A DNA stretch of 64,000 bases from an uncultured Candidatus Melainabacteria bacterium. Lineage in GTDB: Bacteria > Cyanobacteriota > Vampirovibrionia > Gastranaerophilales > Gastranaerophilaceae. The position numbers and the translations under genes are program-made. Positions 26,079-37,072 of the stretch are shown one piece after another. Positions within the stretch are counted from its first letter, which is position 1. Each line of letters begins with the position of its first letter. The DNA lies in the NCBI GenBank assembly GCA_934718085.1, contig CAKUZL010000001.1:186001-250000 (forward strand), written 5' to 3'. The notes under the pieces were generated by a model. That model saw only the letters and a list, made by a program, of their open reading frames with translations. It did no database searches and was not told where the DNA came from.

Positions 26079-29000
26079 TTATTTGACCTTGTAAAGAATC
26101 ATTGCGTTGTAATCTTCGGGTTTAATAACGATTTTGCCTTTTTTGTTTTTCAAAACGTATCTGTCTCCGTTTCTTACGACAACGTATTCGTTTTTATCGT
26201 CTTCGCGAACGTTTTTGAATGTCGTTCCTTCCTTAACTCCGCCCGGAAGTCCTTGTCTCAGGTCTTTATACGTCGTCAATGCTATCGAACCGAGTTCGAC
26301 GCTTTCTCTTTTCGGCATCATCCGATTTTGACGCTCTCCGAGGAAGTTTTGATTATCGGGTTCTCGTTCGTATCCTGCCGTGGTGTACAACGTTATGGTC
26401 ATCGAACCCTTATCGTTGTATCTGAGCAAAGGATATACATCTTGGTCTTTCGTGCCGACTCTGCCCTTTTCGGGAGGCAGCGAAACGGGAACGCCGTCGT
26501 TAAGTGCCGAAAGTTCGCGTCGATTTCTGAGTTCGCCGATTTTCTTCATCTTTTCGTTGAATTCCTTTACAAACGCGTAACGACCGTCCTCAAGCCATTC
26601 TCTGTGTATCGGGTTTCTGTTTTGTTGGTAAAGGTTGTTTGCTTTCGACTCAAATCCGCTTGCAGCAAGTGTGTCACCCGCAAAATCCGTCACGTCGCCC
26701 GGCAATGTCGTCAACGTTTTGAATATAGTATAATATCTTTCAAACGCTGGTGCGGTTACTTCCTTCAAAACTCCGGCTTCGAGTCTTTCTCTTTCCGATT
26801 TGTTCAACGAAAGTTTTTCCGTCGAAACGGCTTCGTCCAATACGTCCGTAATCGCCTTCTCAAAAGGTCTTACACCGAACGCTTCCGCATTTATCGGTTT
26901 TCCTTTAAACTGTCCCGAGGCTATATTTCCGATAGCCTTGTTGATTTTTTCCAGATTTTTGTCGGTTTTGCCCAAAACCTTGCCGAAGCCTTGTTTCATA
27001 AGCAATCCCATTGCTATCGCTTTCGGGCTTATCAAGTCAAAACGGATATCCTTTTCGTCTTTTCCGAGAACGTATGCCGCGGTTTTCTTGGCTTGCGGAG
27101 ATTTCATATCGCTGTAGAACAGTTGCATATCTGTTGCCAAAGAGTGCAAAACTCTCGGTTTATCGTGGTTTCCGATAAACGTGTACGAGTGAATTATTCC
27201 GTCGAGCGGTGCGCTGTACAAAAATCCGGGGTTTCCGTTCCATCCGCTTCCGATGCCGTCGATTTTTTGTTGCAACGATTTGACGTTTCCGAAATCGCCC
27301 GATTGATGTCCGTATTCCACGTTTCTTCCGTACATTTCGGGTATAAGCGAATAGAAATACGAGTAGTTTGCGGGGGTCGTAATTCCCGTTTCCCGAATAA
27401 ATTTCGATTCCGCGTCGACCTGATCCACGTATCTGCCGGTTTTTTTCGGTATCAACGTTGCAAGGTCGGTAATTTCCGCCGTCGTGTACGCGTGAGGGTT
27501 TATATCGGTTACGGTTTTGGTGAACATTTTCCAAAAATCCGTTGCCTGTTGCCATGCTTTGTCTGCGCTCAAAACACCTGCCCTGACGTCGTCTATCGGA
27601 GCTACGTCTTTTGCCGCGTCAAGTCTCCAGCCCAACCCCGACTCGGTTCTTTCCACCAACGCTTCGGACATTTTGTATACGTTAAGGCTTTTCCCGCTCA
27701 TTCTTGCTTCAATTATCTTTTTGAACAATTCGATGGTATTTTCCTTGTACGGATACGTGAATGATTTGTTTTCCATTTTTGAAAGTATCATTTCCGCCGA
27801 AGCCTTAGGAGTGGTTGAAGTTTTTCCGTATCCGCCCGGGTTGTTTGCAGCGTCCTTTTCGGCTTCCGTAAAGTCGATGTCGCCTGTTTTCGTATCGATT
27901 TTTACTTTCGGATTTGTTTCCAAAAGGTTCAACAAATAAACTTTGTACAAGTCGGGAATAACGTCTCTGTAAACGTATTTGCCCAACGGAGTCATTTTTC
28001 CGTCTTTTGTCGCCAGTTCGACTCCGGTTTCCGATTGTATTCTCTGCGCGACGCTTTCCATCAGGTAGAAAAATCTGTCGTTTACGCCGTCCATTCGCTT
28101 GTTCGTCGCGCGATATTCCGCGGGAATGTTTTTGTATTCGCTTTTCATGTGGTCGTAACGGGTCGTGCCGATGTCTTCTTTTCTGAAGGCTTTCGGCGAT
28201 ATATACGGGCTGCCGAGAACTTCGATTATGTTGTCCTGAATGGGCAACGTTTCGAGCGGAACATCCGCTGCGACTCTCAAAACAAAGTCCTGTTGATTTC
28301 TCGGACCTTGCGTTCCTTTTAGTTCGTATTTTCCGTCCAACACGTTTTGAATAATTTCGGGCGTCATTTTTGTTGCCGCCGATTTGGGCAGAAGTCCTTT
28401 GCCGATATTATATTTTATCGCTTTTTCGAAATCGCCGTCTTTAGTGCCTCTCAGCGCGTCGGAGGTCGCTCTCGTCAGGATATCGTTTATATTTTTAGTC
28501 CAATATCTGCCCGAGGCTATCGAGTAATCCCACACCTGATTTACTCCGGCAACAAGTTTTTGTCTTTCCGAAAGCTTTTGGTCTTTGAATCCGACATTTT
28601 TCAATTTTTGTTCGTCGTTTTCGTTCACATAGAAGCTCAACTTCGCGATGTCGGTATTTCCGTCCCACATTTCGAAACCGCTTTTTTTGTTTACGCCGAA
28701 TTCGAAATTCGAGAATTTCATCAATTTCAAAAAGTCGGTCATGTTGTTTTTGATGTATTGCTTTTTGGAAAGATTTTTAAATCTTTCGGCAAGTTCTTTC
28801 GCGTTGATTTCAAAACGATAGGGGTGCACGACCTGATCGTTTGTCGTGTACGTATAAGAATTCTTTTCTTCGGGTGTTCTTTTGTCGTAAAACGTTACAA
28901 AGCTCGGGTATGCGGGCTTGTATTTTCTGTTCGGAGCAAGAGTCGGTTCTCCTACGGAGTGCTTTTGCCAATCGACGGGGCAGTTTTCGAATTTAAAACC

Positions 29001-29930
29001 GAAGTATTTGTTGTCTTTGGGTAACACGTTAAGCCCGAGAACGCCGGTTTTGAGCCCGGGAACCTTGAACCACGAAGCAAAGGGCGAGTCTTCGCCGTAC
29101 TTCAAAACGTTCGCAAAGTGAATTCCCGTCAAACCTTCGTTTACGAGTGCCGCGTCCGAAACCCAGTTCATTCCGTTTACGAACAACGCTTTTTGGAGTT
29201 CTTCGAAATCTTTTGTCGTGCCCAACGACGACGCCGTTTTGAATGCGTTTTGCGTCCAATATTTGTGCGAAGACACGTTATCCTGCGTGAACGGCGTTCC
29301 GACGATTCTTTTGTATCCTTCTTTGCTTAATTCCGCAACCTGAGCGGTTATTCCGTTAAAATCGCCTCCGAGAAGGTTTGCATGGTTTCTTATTTCTTTT
29401 GTTTTGTCCGCGCCGCCGAGAACAAACATTTTGCTTTCTTTTCCGATTCTTTTTGCCGAAGGATTAAACAAATCGGGCATTATAAGCTGCATTTTGCCGC
29501 CGTCCGAAATCGTGCTTCGGTTTGTGTACGCAATGTTGAATTTGTTGTCCGGTCTGAAATCGGGCTTGTCGACACCGTTCGTGTCTTTCAGCGTTTCTCC
29601 TTTGCCGTTTTTTTGTAAAAGGTTCAACGTTATGCCGGGGTCAAACGCATATTTCGTTTTACCTCCTTTTTTCGGGGTAAGTCTGTACCTGTAGGCAAAT
29701 TCGTTCTTTCCGAAAAATTCTTTGTCGGGGTTGAAGCTTTCGCCGAGATCCAATTCTTTTACCGGCTTTCCCGTCGGAGTTTTGTAATTTCCTTCTTTGT
29801 CCTTTTCCGCGTTGTAAAGCTCAACCTTTACCGAATATTGATTTTCGTCGTGCGGCAGAAAAAACTTTTGCTTTTTGACTCCGTTATTATCGTAGTATTG
29901 CTTGTAGCCGTTAAAAGAAATTTTGTTCAC
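26079..29930 (-). CDS. Large GH13-like (alpha-amylase superfamily) protein, 1,283 residues
   Basis: The protein starts at a GTG (29930) behind a GGGAG site. It begins with MNKISFNGYK, a motif shared with other large proteins here. Residues 30-150 form a beta-rich N-terminal domain. From about 186 it looks like a GH13 barrel: VGTPFTQDNVSSHKYW (about 210-225), then SSLGTTKDFEELQKALFVNG, matching the usual FGT-x2-D-h2-x-L-V helix, then WVSDAALVNEG. The barrel resumes only near residue 767 with GWRLDAAKDV (expected nucleophile Asp) and has IGNHDKPR near 920 (HD motif). About 490 residues separate barrel strands 3 and 4, far longer than the usual domain B. No signal peptide is seen. The reaction is unknown; activity on alpha-glucans is inferred. 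Confidence 0.68.
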   Translation of the reverse strand: MNKISFNGYKQYYDNNGVKKQKFFLPHDENQYSVKVELYNAEKDKEGNYKTPTGKPVKELDLGESFNPDKEFFGKNEFAYRYRLTPKKGGKTKYAFDPGITLNLLQKNGKGETLKDTNGVDKPDFRPDNKFNIAYTNRSTISDGGKMQLIMPDLFNPSAKRIGKESKMFVLGGADKTKEIRNHANLLGGDFNGITAQVAELSKEGYKRIVGTPFTQDNVSSHKYWTQNAFKTASSLGTTKDFEELQKALFVNGMNWVSDAALVNEGLTGIHFANVLKYGEDSPFASWFKVPGLKTGVLGLNVLPKDNKYFGFKFENCPVDWQKHSVGEPTLAPNRKYKPAYPSFVTFYDKRTPEEKNSYTYTTNDQVVHPYRFEINAKELAERFKNLSKKQYIKNNMTDFLKLMKFSNFEFGVNKKSGFEMWDGNTDIAKLSFYVNENDEQKLKNVGFKDQKLSERQKLVAGVNQVWDYSIASGRYWTKNINDILTRATSDALRGTKDGDFEKAIKYNIGKGLLPKSAATKMTPEIIQNVLDGKYELKGTQGPRNQQDFVLRVAADVPLETLPIQDNIIEVLGSPYISPKAFRKEDIGTTRYDHMKSEYKNIPAEYRATNKRMDGVNDRFFYLMESVAQRIQSETGVELATKDGKMTPLGKYVYRDVIPDLYKVYLLNLLETNPKVKIDTKTGDIDFTEAEKDAANNPGGYGKTSTTPKASAEMILSKMENKSFTYPYKENTIELFKKIIEARMSGKSLNVYKMSEALVERTESGLGWRLDAAKDVAPIDDVRAGVLSADKAWQQATDFWKMFTKTVTDINPHAYTTAEITDLATLIPKKTGRYVDQVDAESKFIRETGITTPANYSYFYSLIPEMYGRNVEYGHQSGDFGNVKSLQQKIDGIGSGWNGNPGFLYSAPLDGIIHSYTFIGNHDKPRVLHSLATDMQLFYSDMKSPQAKKTAAYVLGKDEKDIRFDLISPKAIAMGLLMKQGFGKVLGKTDKNLEKINKAIGNIASGQFKGKPINAEAFGVRPFEKAITDVLDEAVSTEKLSLNKSERERLEAGVLKEVTAPAFERYYTIFKTLTTLPGDVTDFAGDTLAASGFESKANNLYQQNRNPIHREWLEDGRYAFVKEFNEKMKKIGELRNRRELSALNDGVPVSLPPEKGRVGTKDQDVYPLLRYNDKGSMTITLYTTAGYEREPDNQNFLGERQNRMMPKRESVELGSIALTTYKDLRQGLPGGVKEGTTFKNVREDDKNEYVVVRNGDRYVLKNKKGKIVIKPEDYNAMILYKVK

Positions 29931-30027
29931 TTACGTAATCTCCCATGCTTCACGTTACTTTCTCGTACTGCTATAATTCCCCTGAATAAAAAAAATTGTT
30001 ACTTCTTTGACAAAAAAACGTTTTTTT

Positions 30028-30052
30028 TTTACAAATCTTTACTTTTTACTAA
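30028..30052 (+). promoter_or_regulatory. HLR1-like tandem TTTAC boxes in a divergent intergenic region
   Basis: TTTACAAA-TC-TTTACTTT followed by an overlapping TTTACTAA. The first half-site fits the HLR1 consensus; the second has TTTACT for TTTACA. The site lies 51 nt before the small membrane protein gene at 30103 and 98 nt before the GH13-like gene on the other strand, so it could serve either. Confidence 0.35.
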
Positions 30053-30102
30053 AAAAACGCAATTTTTTAAAGGGTTTTGTTTTAATATTTCCGGTGAAGT
30101 GT

Positions 30103-30372
30103 ATGGAACCGATATCACAAAATACAGGCAATAACGTTTTTTACGGAAGTCAGGGGCGCGTGGCGTGTCCTCCTTCCGATATCGCGATGTACTCCGCAGA
30201 CAAGGACATCGACGACAGATTTGTTCGCAAAAAAGATGTCGCGACGGAATACGAAAATTCGGTTTCCTCGAAAAAAAGAGGACAAACCTTTGTAAATGTC
30301 CTGAAATATTCCGCAGGTGTCGCCCTCTTTTCGGGTTTGATTTTGCTTATTAAAAAGCTTATTTTTAAATAA
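30103..30372 (+). CDS. Small protein with C-terminal membrane anchor, unknown function
   Basis: An 89-residue protein. I place the start at the ATG at 30103, behind a GGTGA site, because the 32 codons upstream are A+T-rich and overlap the TTTAC boxes. The N-terminal part is soluble and polar, begins MEPISQNTGNN and contains an NVFYGSQG stretch recalling the F-x-G motif of neighbours. Residues about 66-89 form one hydrophobic segment ending in Lys-rich residues, so it is probably tail-anchored in the inner membrane. It is not recognised as a known family. Confidence 0.55.
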   Translation: MEPISQNTGNNVFYGSQGRVACPPSDIAMYSADKDIDDRFVRKKDVATEYENSVSSKKRGQTFVNVLKYSAGVALFSGLILLIKKLIFK

Positions 30373-30378
30373 AAATTT

Positions 30379-30450
30379 GCAGACTTCTTTGACGAACGCG
30401 GTTTTGCCGATCCCGATGTCGCCGTACAGGCAGATGAACGCGCCGTTGTT
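30379..30450 (-). pseudogene. Remnant of a TsaE-like P-loop ATPase
   Basis: Immediately after the TAA of the SIMPL gene, and in the same frame, 24 codons read FICLYGDIGIGKTAFVKEV with flanks. This is a Walker A motif (GxxGxGKT) in the sequence setting of TsaE, whose consensus is close to LYGDLGAGKT-TF-V. TsaE is normally about 150 residues and helps make the t6A tRNA modification; here neither the N- nor the C-terminal parts remain. The region past 30379 belongs to the convergent small gene. I interpret it as a gene relic left at a rearrangement point. Confidence 0.5.
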
Positions 30451-31205
30451 TTATTTTACGTAAAACGTCGCGTCAACCGAGGCGTAAATCTTCATTTTGC
30501 CCGGCGATACAATCGTTTCGGGTTCCGCGGAAGCCGCTTCCGCATCTGCCGAAAGAGCTTTTGCGTACATTCTGACCGGGAAGTTTCTCAATGTTGAACC
30601 TTCGACTCGGCATGAAGTGTTTATCGACTTAATTCCTTTGATTTCGCCCTTTATCGATGCCGCCGAAGAACGCGCGGTTTCGTATGCGCTTTTTGTTGCC
30701 GCGGAGAGCATATCGTTGCATTTCAGACTGTTTTTGTCGTAAGAAAATTCTATGTTTCCTATTCTTGTTACGCCTGCCTTAAGTGCAGTATCTATTATTT
30801 TCCCCGCATTTTGGATATCTTTTGTCTTTACCGTCACGGAATTTTCCACGGTATAACCCGTAGTCGAGCGTACGTTATTCCTGTTGTACGAGTAATTCGT
30901 TCTCAAAGAATACCCCGAAGTATATACTTCAAGCTTGTTTGCGTCGGTTTTAAGTTTCAAAATCTCCGCTTGAGCTTTGTTCATTATTTCTTTGTTCTTT
31001 AAAGCCGCGACGTTGCTTTGTTTGTCGGTCGTTTCCGCCGTTAATGTTATTTTTGCCGTGTCGGGCATTATCTCCTCGGATTTTTCGGCTCTTACCGAAA
31101 TATATCCTTTTTCGTCGTTTCCGGGAGCCACTGCCGCCGTTGCGAACGATGTCGTCTGCAACAGTAACGTAAATGCCAATAATCCTGCCGCCAACTGCTT
31201 TCTCA

Positions 31206-31206
<1 letters not shown>
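30451..31206 (-). CDS. SIMPL-domain (DUF541) exported protein
   Basis: A 251-residue protein with an N-terminal signal peptide (MRKQLAAGLLAFTLLLQTTSFA, cleavage near ATAA) and therefore probably periplasmic. The mature part matches the SIMPL/DUF541 pattern: ISVRAEKSEEIMPDTAKITLTAE at the start, a central YSLRTNYSY and YTVENSVTVKTKDI block, and ATKSAYETARSSAASI before a terminal beta strand. Family members include YggE-like proteins linked to oxidative stress; the biochemical role is not established. Its ATG overlaps the upstream stop as TAATG, so it is coupled to the small membrane protein and ligA upstream. Confidence 0.85.
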
Positions 31207-33586
<2,380 letters not shown>

Positions 33587-33600
33587 TTATACAATATTTT

Positions 33601-34959
33601 ATGAATTCGATAAACTTTGTAAAGAAATACTTAAAAGCGCGCAGAATATTCTTCACGACCCCGTCTCACTCGGGTTTTGCGGTTATTCCTCCGCTCAGAC
33701 AAATTTTCGGCAAAAAGTTTTTCAAATACGATTTGTCCGAAACCGACGGTTTTGACGATCTTTCGGACCCTTCCGGAGTTCTTTCCGATTTTTCGAAATC
33801 CGCCGCAAAAAAACTTGATGCCGGTTTCGTATTTTTTCTCGTAAACGGTTCGACTTCGGGGATTTTGGCGGCCTTAACGGCTCTTTCGAAGCCTTCGGAC
33901 AAAGTTCTGGTTGCCCGAAACTGCCATAAATCGGTATTTAACGCCTTTGCTTTAACGGGTGTTGCGCCGGTGTTTATAACTCCCGAATACGACCGAAATA
34001 TCGGTGCTTTCGGCAAGATTTCTCCGGATTCCGTCGACAAAATTTTATCCGAAAACCCCGAAATAAAGGTTTTTATAATGACTTCGCCGACCTACGAAGG
34101 CTTAAACTCCGACATATCGGCAATTTCCTCGGTTTGTGCGGCAAAAAACGTAACTCTTGTCGTAGACGAGGCTCACGGTGCTCTTAAAAACTTTGCGCCC
34201 GAGTTTTTCGGGAAAAGTGCGATTTCTCGGGGTGCGGATGTTTCGATTTGTTCGCTTCACAAGACCTGCGGAGCTCCGAACCCTTGTGCGTTGCTTCTTT
34301 TGAACAAAAATTCCGTTGCGGTAAAGGACAAAATTCAATTTGCGTTAAATTTGTATAATACCTCTTCGCCTTCTTATCCCGCGGTTTTTGCCTCTTTTGA
34401 AACCGTAAATTTTTTGGTTTCTTCAAAAGGTTCAAAAAAAATCTCGACTTTGGTCGACAATTTGCAAAATTTTCGAAAAAACGTTGAAAATTTGCCGGGA
34501 ATTCGCGTGTTGAGCGAAGATTGTTCCAAATTTTTAATTTCCGCCGCGGGGCTTTCGGGTGCCGAATTGTCGGAAAAATTGGATGCTTTGAACATCGAAG
34601 ACGAGCTTGTGACGGACACTTGCGTGCTTTGTACATGCGGTATCGGAACTTCTTCCCGAAAATTATTCGCTCTCGAAAAAGCTCTTCGAAAAATTTCTAA
34701 GGAACTTATTTTGTCGGAATTTGTCGAATCGAAAGGCTTTTCGCTTCCCGAGCCCGTTTTCGAAATTTCTTTGCGAGACGCTGTTTTTGCGGAAAAATCG
34801 GAAGTTTCGCTTGATTGTGCACCCGGAAAAATTTGTGCAAAACCGATTTTCGACTATCCGCCTGGAATTCCGCTTGTTTTACCCGGTGAAAAATTCACGG
34901 ACGAACACGTTCGTCTGTTGAAAGCGAAGAATTTCGAAACGGTTTTTGTCGTCAGTTGA
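33601..34959 (+). CDS. PLP-dependent Orn/Lys/Arg decarboxylase family protein
   Basis: A 452-residue fold-type I PLP enzyme. TTPSHSGFAVIPPL near 20 corresponds to the TPGHxxG motif of basic amino acid decarboxylases, VNGSTSGILAAL near 80 binds the cofactor phosphate, VDEAHGA near 180 holds the PLP-pairing Asp, and SICSLHKTCGA near 217 carries the Schiff-base lysine. The C-terminal domain has YPPGIPLVLPGE. It is of the short type (SpoU-unrelated, SpeA/YaaO-like) that lacks the wing domain. It probably makes a diamine or agmatine; the substrate (Arg, Lys or Orn) is not determined. A TACAAT ends 6 nt before the ATG, and AAAGGA lies 14 nt upstream, further than usual. It overlaps the convergent HTH gene by 8 bp. 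Confidence 0.85.
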   Translation: MNSINFVKKYLKARRIFFTTPSHSGFAVIPPLRQIFGKKFFKYDLSETDGFDDLSDPSGVLSDFSKSAAKKLDAGFVFFLVNGSTSGILAALTALSKPSDKVLVARNCHKSVFNAFALTGVAPVFITPEYDRNIGAFGKISPDSVDKILSENPEIKVFIMTSPTYEGLNSDISAISSVCAAKNVTLVVDEAHGALKNFAPEFFGKSAISRGADVSICSLHKTCGAPNPCALLLLNKNSVAVKDKIQFALNLYNTSSPSYPAVFASFETVNFLVSSKGSKKISTLVDNLQNFRKNVENLPGIRVLSEDCSKFLISAAGLSGAELSEKLDALNIEDELVTDTCVLCTCGIGTSSRKLFALEKALRKISKELILSEFVESKGFSLPEPVFEISLRDAVFAEKSEVSLDCAPGKICAKPIFDYPPGIPLVLPGEKFTDEHVRLLKAKNFETVFVVS

Positions 34960-35311
34960 TGTCCGAATGCGGCGAATAATCGCTCTTCACGGCGATATAA
35001 AGTCTGTACATGAGTCGCAGTAACGTTTCGTCCTCGTCGGTCGCTTTCAGGAGGCTTTTTCGTATTGTAGAGGTCATTATGTGCGAGTGAAATATGAAAA
35101 ACTCGTAAAGCGGCGTGTCGAGCACCTCCGACATCTTTATCAGCGTGTTCAGGCGCGGAGTGTATTTCCCTTTTTCGATATAGCTCACGTTCGTGAAAAC
35201 AATTCCGATTTTTTCCGCAAATTCCTTTTGCGACATACCTTTTCGCTTCCGAAATTTCGCGATGTTCTTTCCTATCGATTTTTTTATTTCCGCTTCCGTT
35301 TCGCTGTTCAT
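34952..35311 (-). CDS. XRE/Cro-family helix-turn-helix regulator
   Basis: A 119-residue protein. Residues 10-68 form a canonical Cro/C1 HTH: IAKFRKRKGMSQKEFAEKIG with the recognition helix VSYIEKGKYTPRLNTL, then VLDTPLYEFF. The C-terminal 45 residues are helical and may dimerise or sense a signal. It is the last gene of nusB-ftsY-HTH, starting 4 nt after the ftsY stop. Its targets are not visible. Such a gene downstream of housekeeping genes is unlikely to be mobile-element cargo. Confidence 0.88.
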   Translation of the reverse strand: MNSETEAEIKKSIGKNIAKFRKRKGMSQKEFAEKIGIVFTNVSYIEKGKYTPRLNTLIKMSEVLDTPLYEFFIFHSHIMTSTIRKSLLKATDEDETLLRLMYRLYIAVKSDYSPHSDIN

Positions 35312-35315
35312 ATTT

Positions 35316-36266
35316 TTACTCGAAAATTGCGTTCACAAAATTGTCCGCGTCGAAAATCTTCAAATCGGTCATTTTTTCTCCCGTTCCGACCAATTTTACC
35401 GGCAGATTGTATTTTTCCGCAATCGCAAAAATTATTCCGCCTTTCGCGCTTCCGTCGAGCTTTGTAAGCGCAACCGCCGTAACGTCCGCGGCATCCTTGA
35501 AAACTTCCGCCTGTATAAGCCCGTTTTGTCCCGTGTTTGCGTCAAGCACCAAAAAACTTTCCTTCAAATTTTCGGGAGCTTTTTTATTTATTACGGATTT
35601 TATTTTCTTTAATTCTTCCATCAAATTGAATTTGTTTTGAAGTCTTCCCGCGGTGTCTATCAGCAGTACGTCGTATTTTTCCGATTTTGCTTTTTCTATC
35701 GCGTCAAAAACCACCGAAGCTGCATCTGCGCCGTCTTTTCTGACGATATCCGCCCCTGCTCTGTCCGACCAGATATTAAGCTGCTCTTCCGCCGCAGCTC
35801 TGAACGTATCCGCTGCCGCGACCAAAACTTTTTTGCCCTCGCTTTTAAACATATACGCCGCTTTGGCAATCAAAGTCGTTTTGCCCGCGCCGTTTACGCC
35901 GGTAATCAAATATATGTTCAAATCCCCGTCGGAAAAGTTGATTTGCGGGCTCGGAGCGTTTTTTAAAATCGACCGGAATTCTTCTTTCAAAAAATTCCCG
36001 ATTTCGGAAGCCTTCAGTTGTTTTTCTCTGATTTTGTCCGTAATTTCGACTGCCGTTTCGAGTCCGAGGTCGGCTTTAATGAGGTTCTCCTCGATTTCGT
36101 CGGTCAAAACTTCGCTGTATTCTTCGTTTTCGGCAAAATTCAACCCGCCCGTCAATGCGCGAGCGGTATTCGAGATGACGCTTTTTAATTTTTCAAAAGA
36201 AAGCTCATGTCCTTCGTTGTTTTGTTCATCGCAGTTTTGCGGTTTTTTTCGAAAAAAATCAAACAT
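35316..36266 (-). CDS. ftsY: Signal recognition particle receptor
   Basis: FtsY is the SRP receptor GTPase at the inner membrane. The 316-residue protein has a short basic N-terminus in place of a long acidic A domain, an N domain, and a G domain with GVNGAGKTTLIAKA (G1, near 122), DTFRAAAEEQL (insertion-box motif), DTAGRLQNK (G3) and LTKLDGSAKGG (G4). The DGSAKGG wording marks FtsY rather than Ffh. It overlaps the nusB end by 8 bp. Its partners Ffh and SRP RNA are also in the window. Confidence 0.96.
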   Translation of the reverse strand: MFDFFRKKPQNCDEQNNEGHELSFEKLKSVISNTARALTGGLNFAENEEYSEVLTDEIEENLIKADLGLETAVEITDKIREKQLKASEIGNFLKEEFRSILKNAPSPQINFSDGDLNIYLITGVNGAGKTTLIAKAAYMFKSEGKKVLVAAADTFRAAAEEQLNIWSDRAGADIVRKDGADAASVVFDAIEKAKSEKYDVLLIDTAGRLQNKFNLMEELKKIKSVINKKAPENLKESFLVLDANTGQNGLIQAEVFKDAADVTAVALTKLDGSAKGGIIFAIAEKYNLPVKLVGTGEKMTDLKIFDADNFVNAIFE

Positions 36267-36918
36267 CGAGATTTTCCGCCGTAACTTTTGCCAAAATTCC
36301 GTTGATGAAAGACGAGCTGTCTTCCGTCGAATATCTTTTTGCGAGCTCGACCGCTTCGTCGATAATGACTTTTACGGGAGTTTCTTTGACAAAAAGCATT
36401 TCCGCTATCGCTATTCTCAAAATGTTTCTGTCCGTTTTGATAAGTCTCGAAAAATCCCAGCCTTTCGCGTATTTCTTGATTAAACCGTCGATTTCGACGT
36501 GATTTCTAAAATATGATTTGATTATTTTCGCGGTATATTTTTTTGTTTCGGAAGCTTCCTGAAGCACTGCCATTTCCGCAATTTCCAACGCCGCAAAAGC
36601 TTTTTCGCAAACGTCTTCCAAAACCGCCAGTCTGCCCGACATATCGGACGTCAACGGCATCGGGACGGGCAAATATTCCGAATTTAGCGGTTTGTCGGCG
36701 TTGTCGGGGTGTCTGAGTTCGTAATCGTCGATGTAATCCCGCATTTCGAGCACGGATGACGCAACCGTTTTCAAATCTTCGTAAGCGTTGTTTGTCAACA
36801 TTCTCACGGATCTTACCGCAAGTTCCTCGAAATCTTCCGTCTTGTATTTACTTATATCTCCGTCGATTTGTGATAATATCATTACCGCCGATTCTCTTGC
36901 AGCACGTCTTGCCAACAT
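36259..36918 (-). CDS. nusB: Transcription antitermination factor NusB (long form)
   Basis: NusB with NusE binds boxA RNA and supports rRNA transcription. N-terminal ARRAARESAVMILSQID and C-terminal DRNILRIAIAEMLF, then PVKVIIDEAVELAKRYS and SFINGILAKV are typical. At 219 residues it is about 70-80 longer than E. coli NusB, owing to an insertion at roughly 55-110 (RDYIDDYELRHPDN and following). A GGAAGGA site precedes the ATG. It is the first gene of nusB-ftsY-HTH. Confidence 0.92.
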   Translation of the reverse strand: MLARRAARESAVMILSQIDGDISKYKTEDFEELAVRSVRMLTNNAYEDLKTVASSVLEMRDYIDDYELRHPDNADKPLNSEYLPVPMPLTSDMSGRLAVLEDVCEKAFAALEIAEMAVLQEASETKKYTAKIIKSYFRNHVEIDGLIKKYAKGWDFSRLIKTDRNILRIAIAEMLFVKETPVKVIIDEAVELAKRYSTEDSSSFINGILAKVTAENLDV

Positions 36919-37072
36919 ATTTTTGTCCTTCCGAATTTTTCTCTTTGTTTATTTCATTAAAATTAAACACCAAAAAATCCTTCTTGTCATTAAAAATTTT
37001 TTAAGCTATGTACTTTCGCTTTTTTTTGTGTGATAATTCTTGTATTGATTGTCCGGAATATGAGGTATATTC

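Noticed and set aside
26025..27764. 579-codon plus-strand frame opposite the GH13-like gene
   Set aside because: It is rich in Arg, Phe, Val and Cys with no domain, and lies fully antisense to a gene with clear motifs and a start signal.
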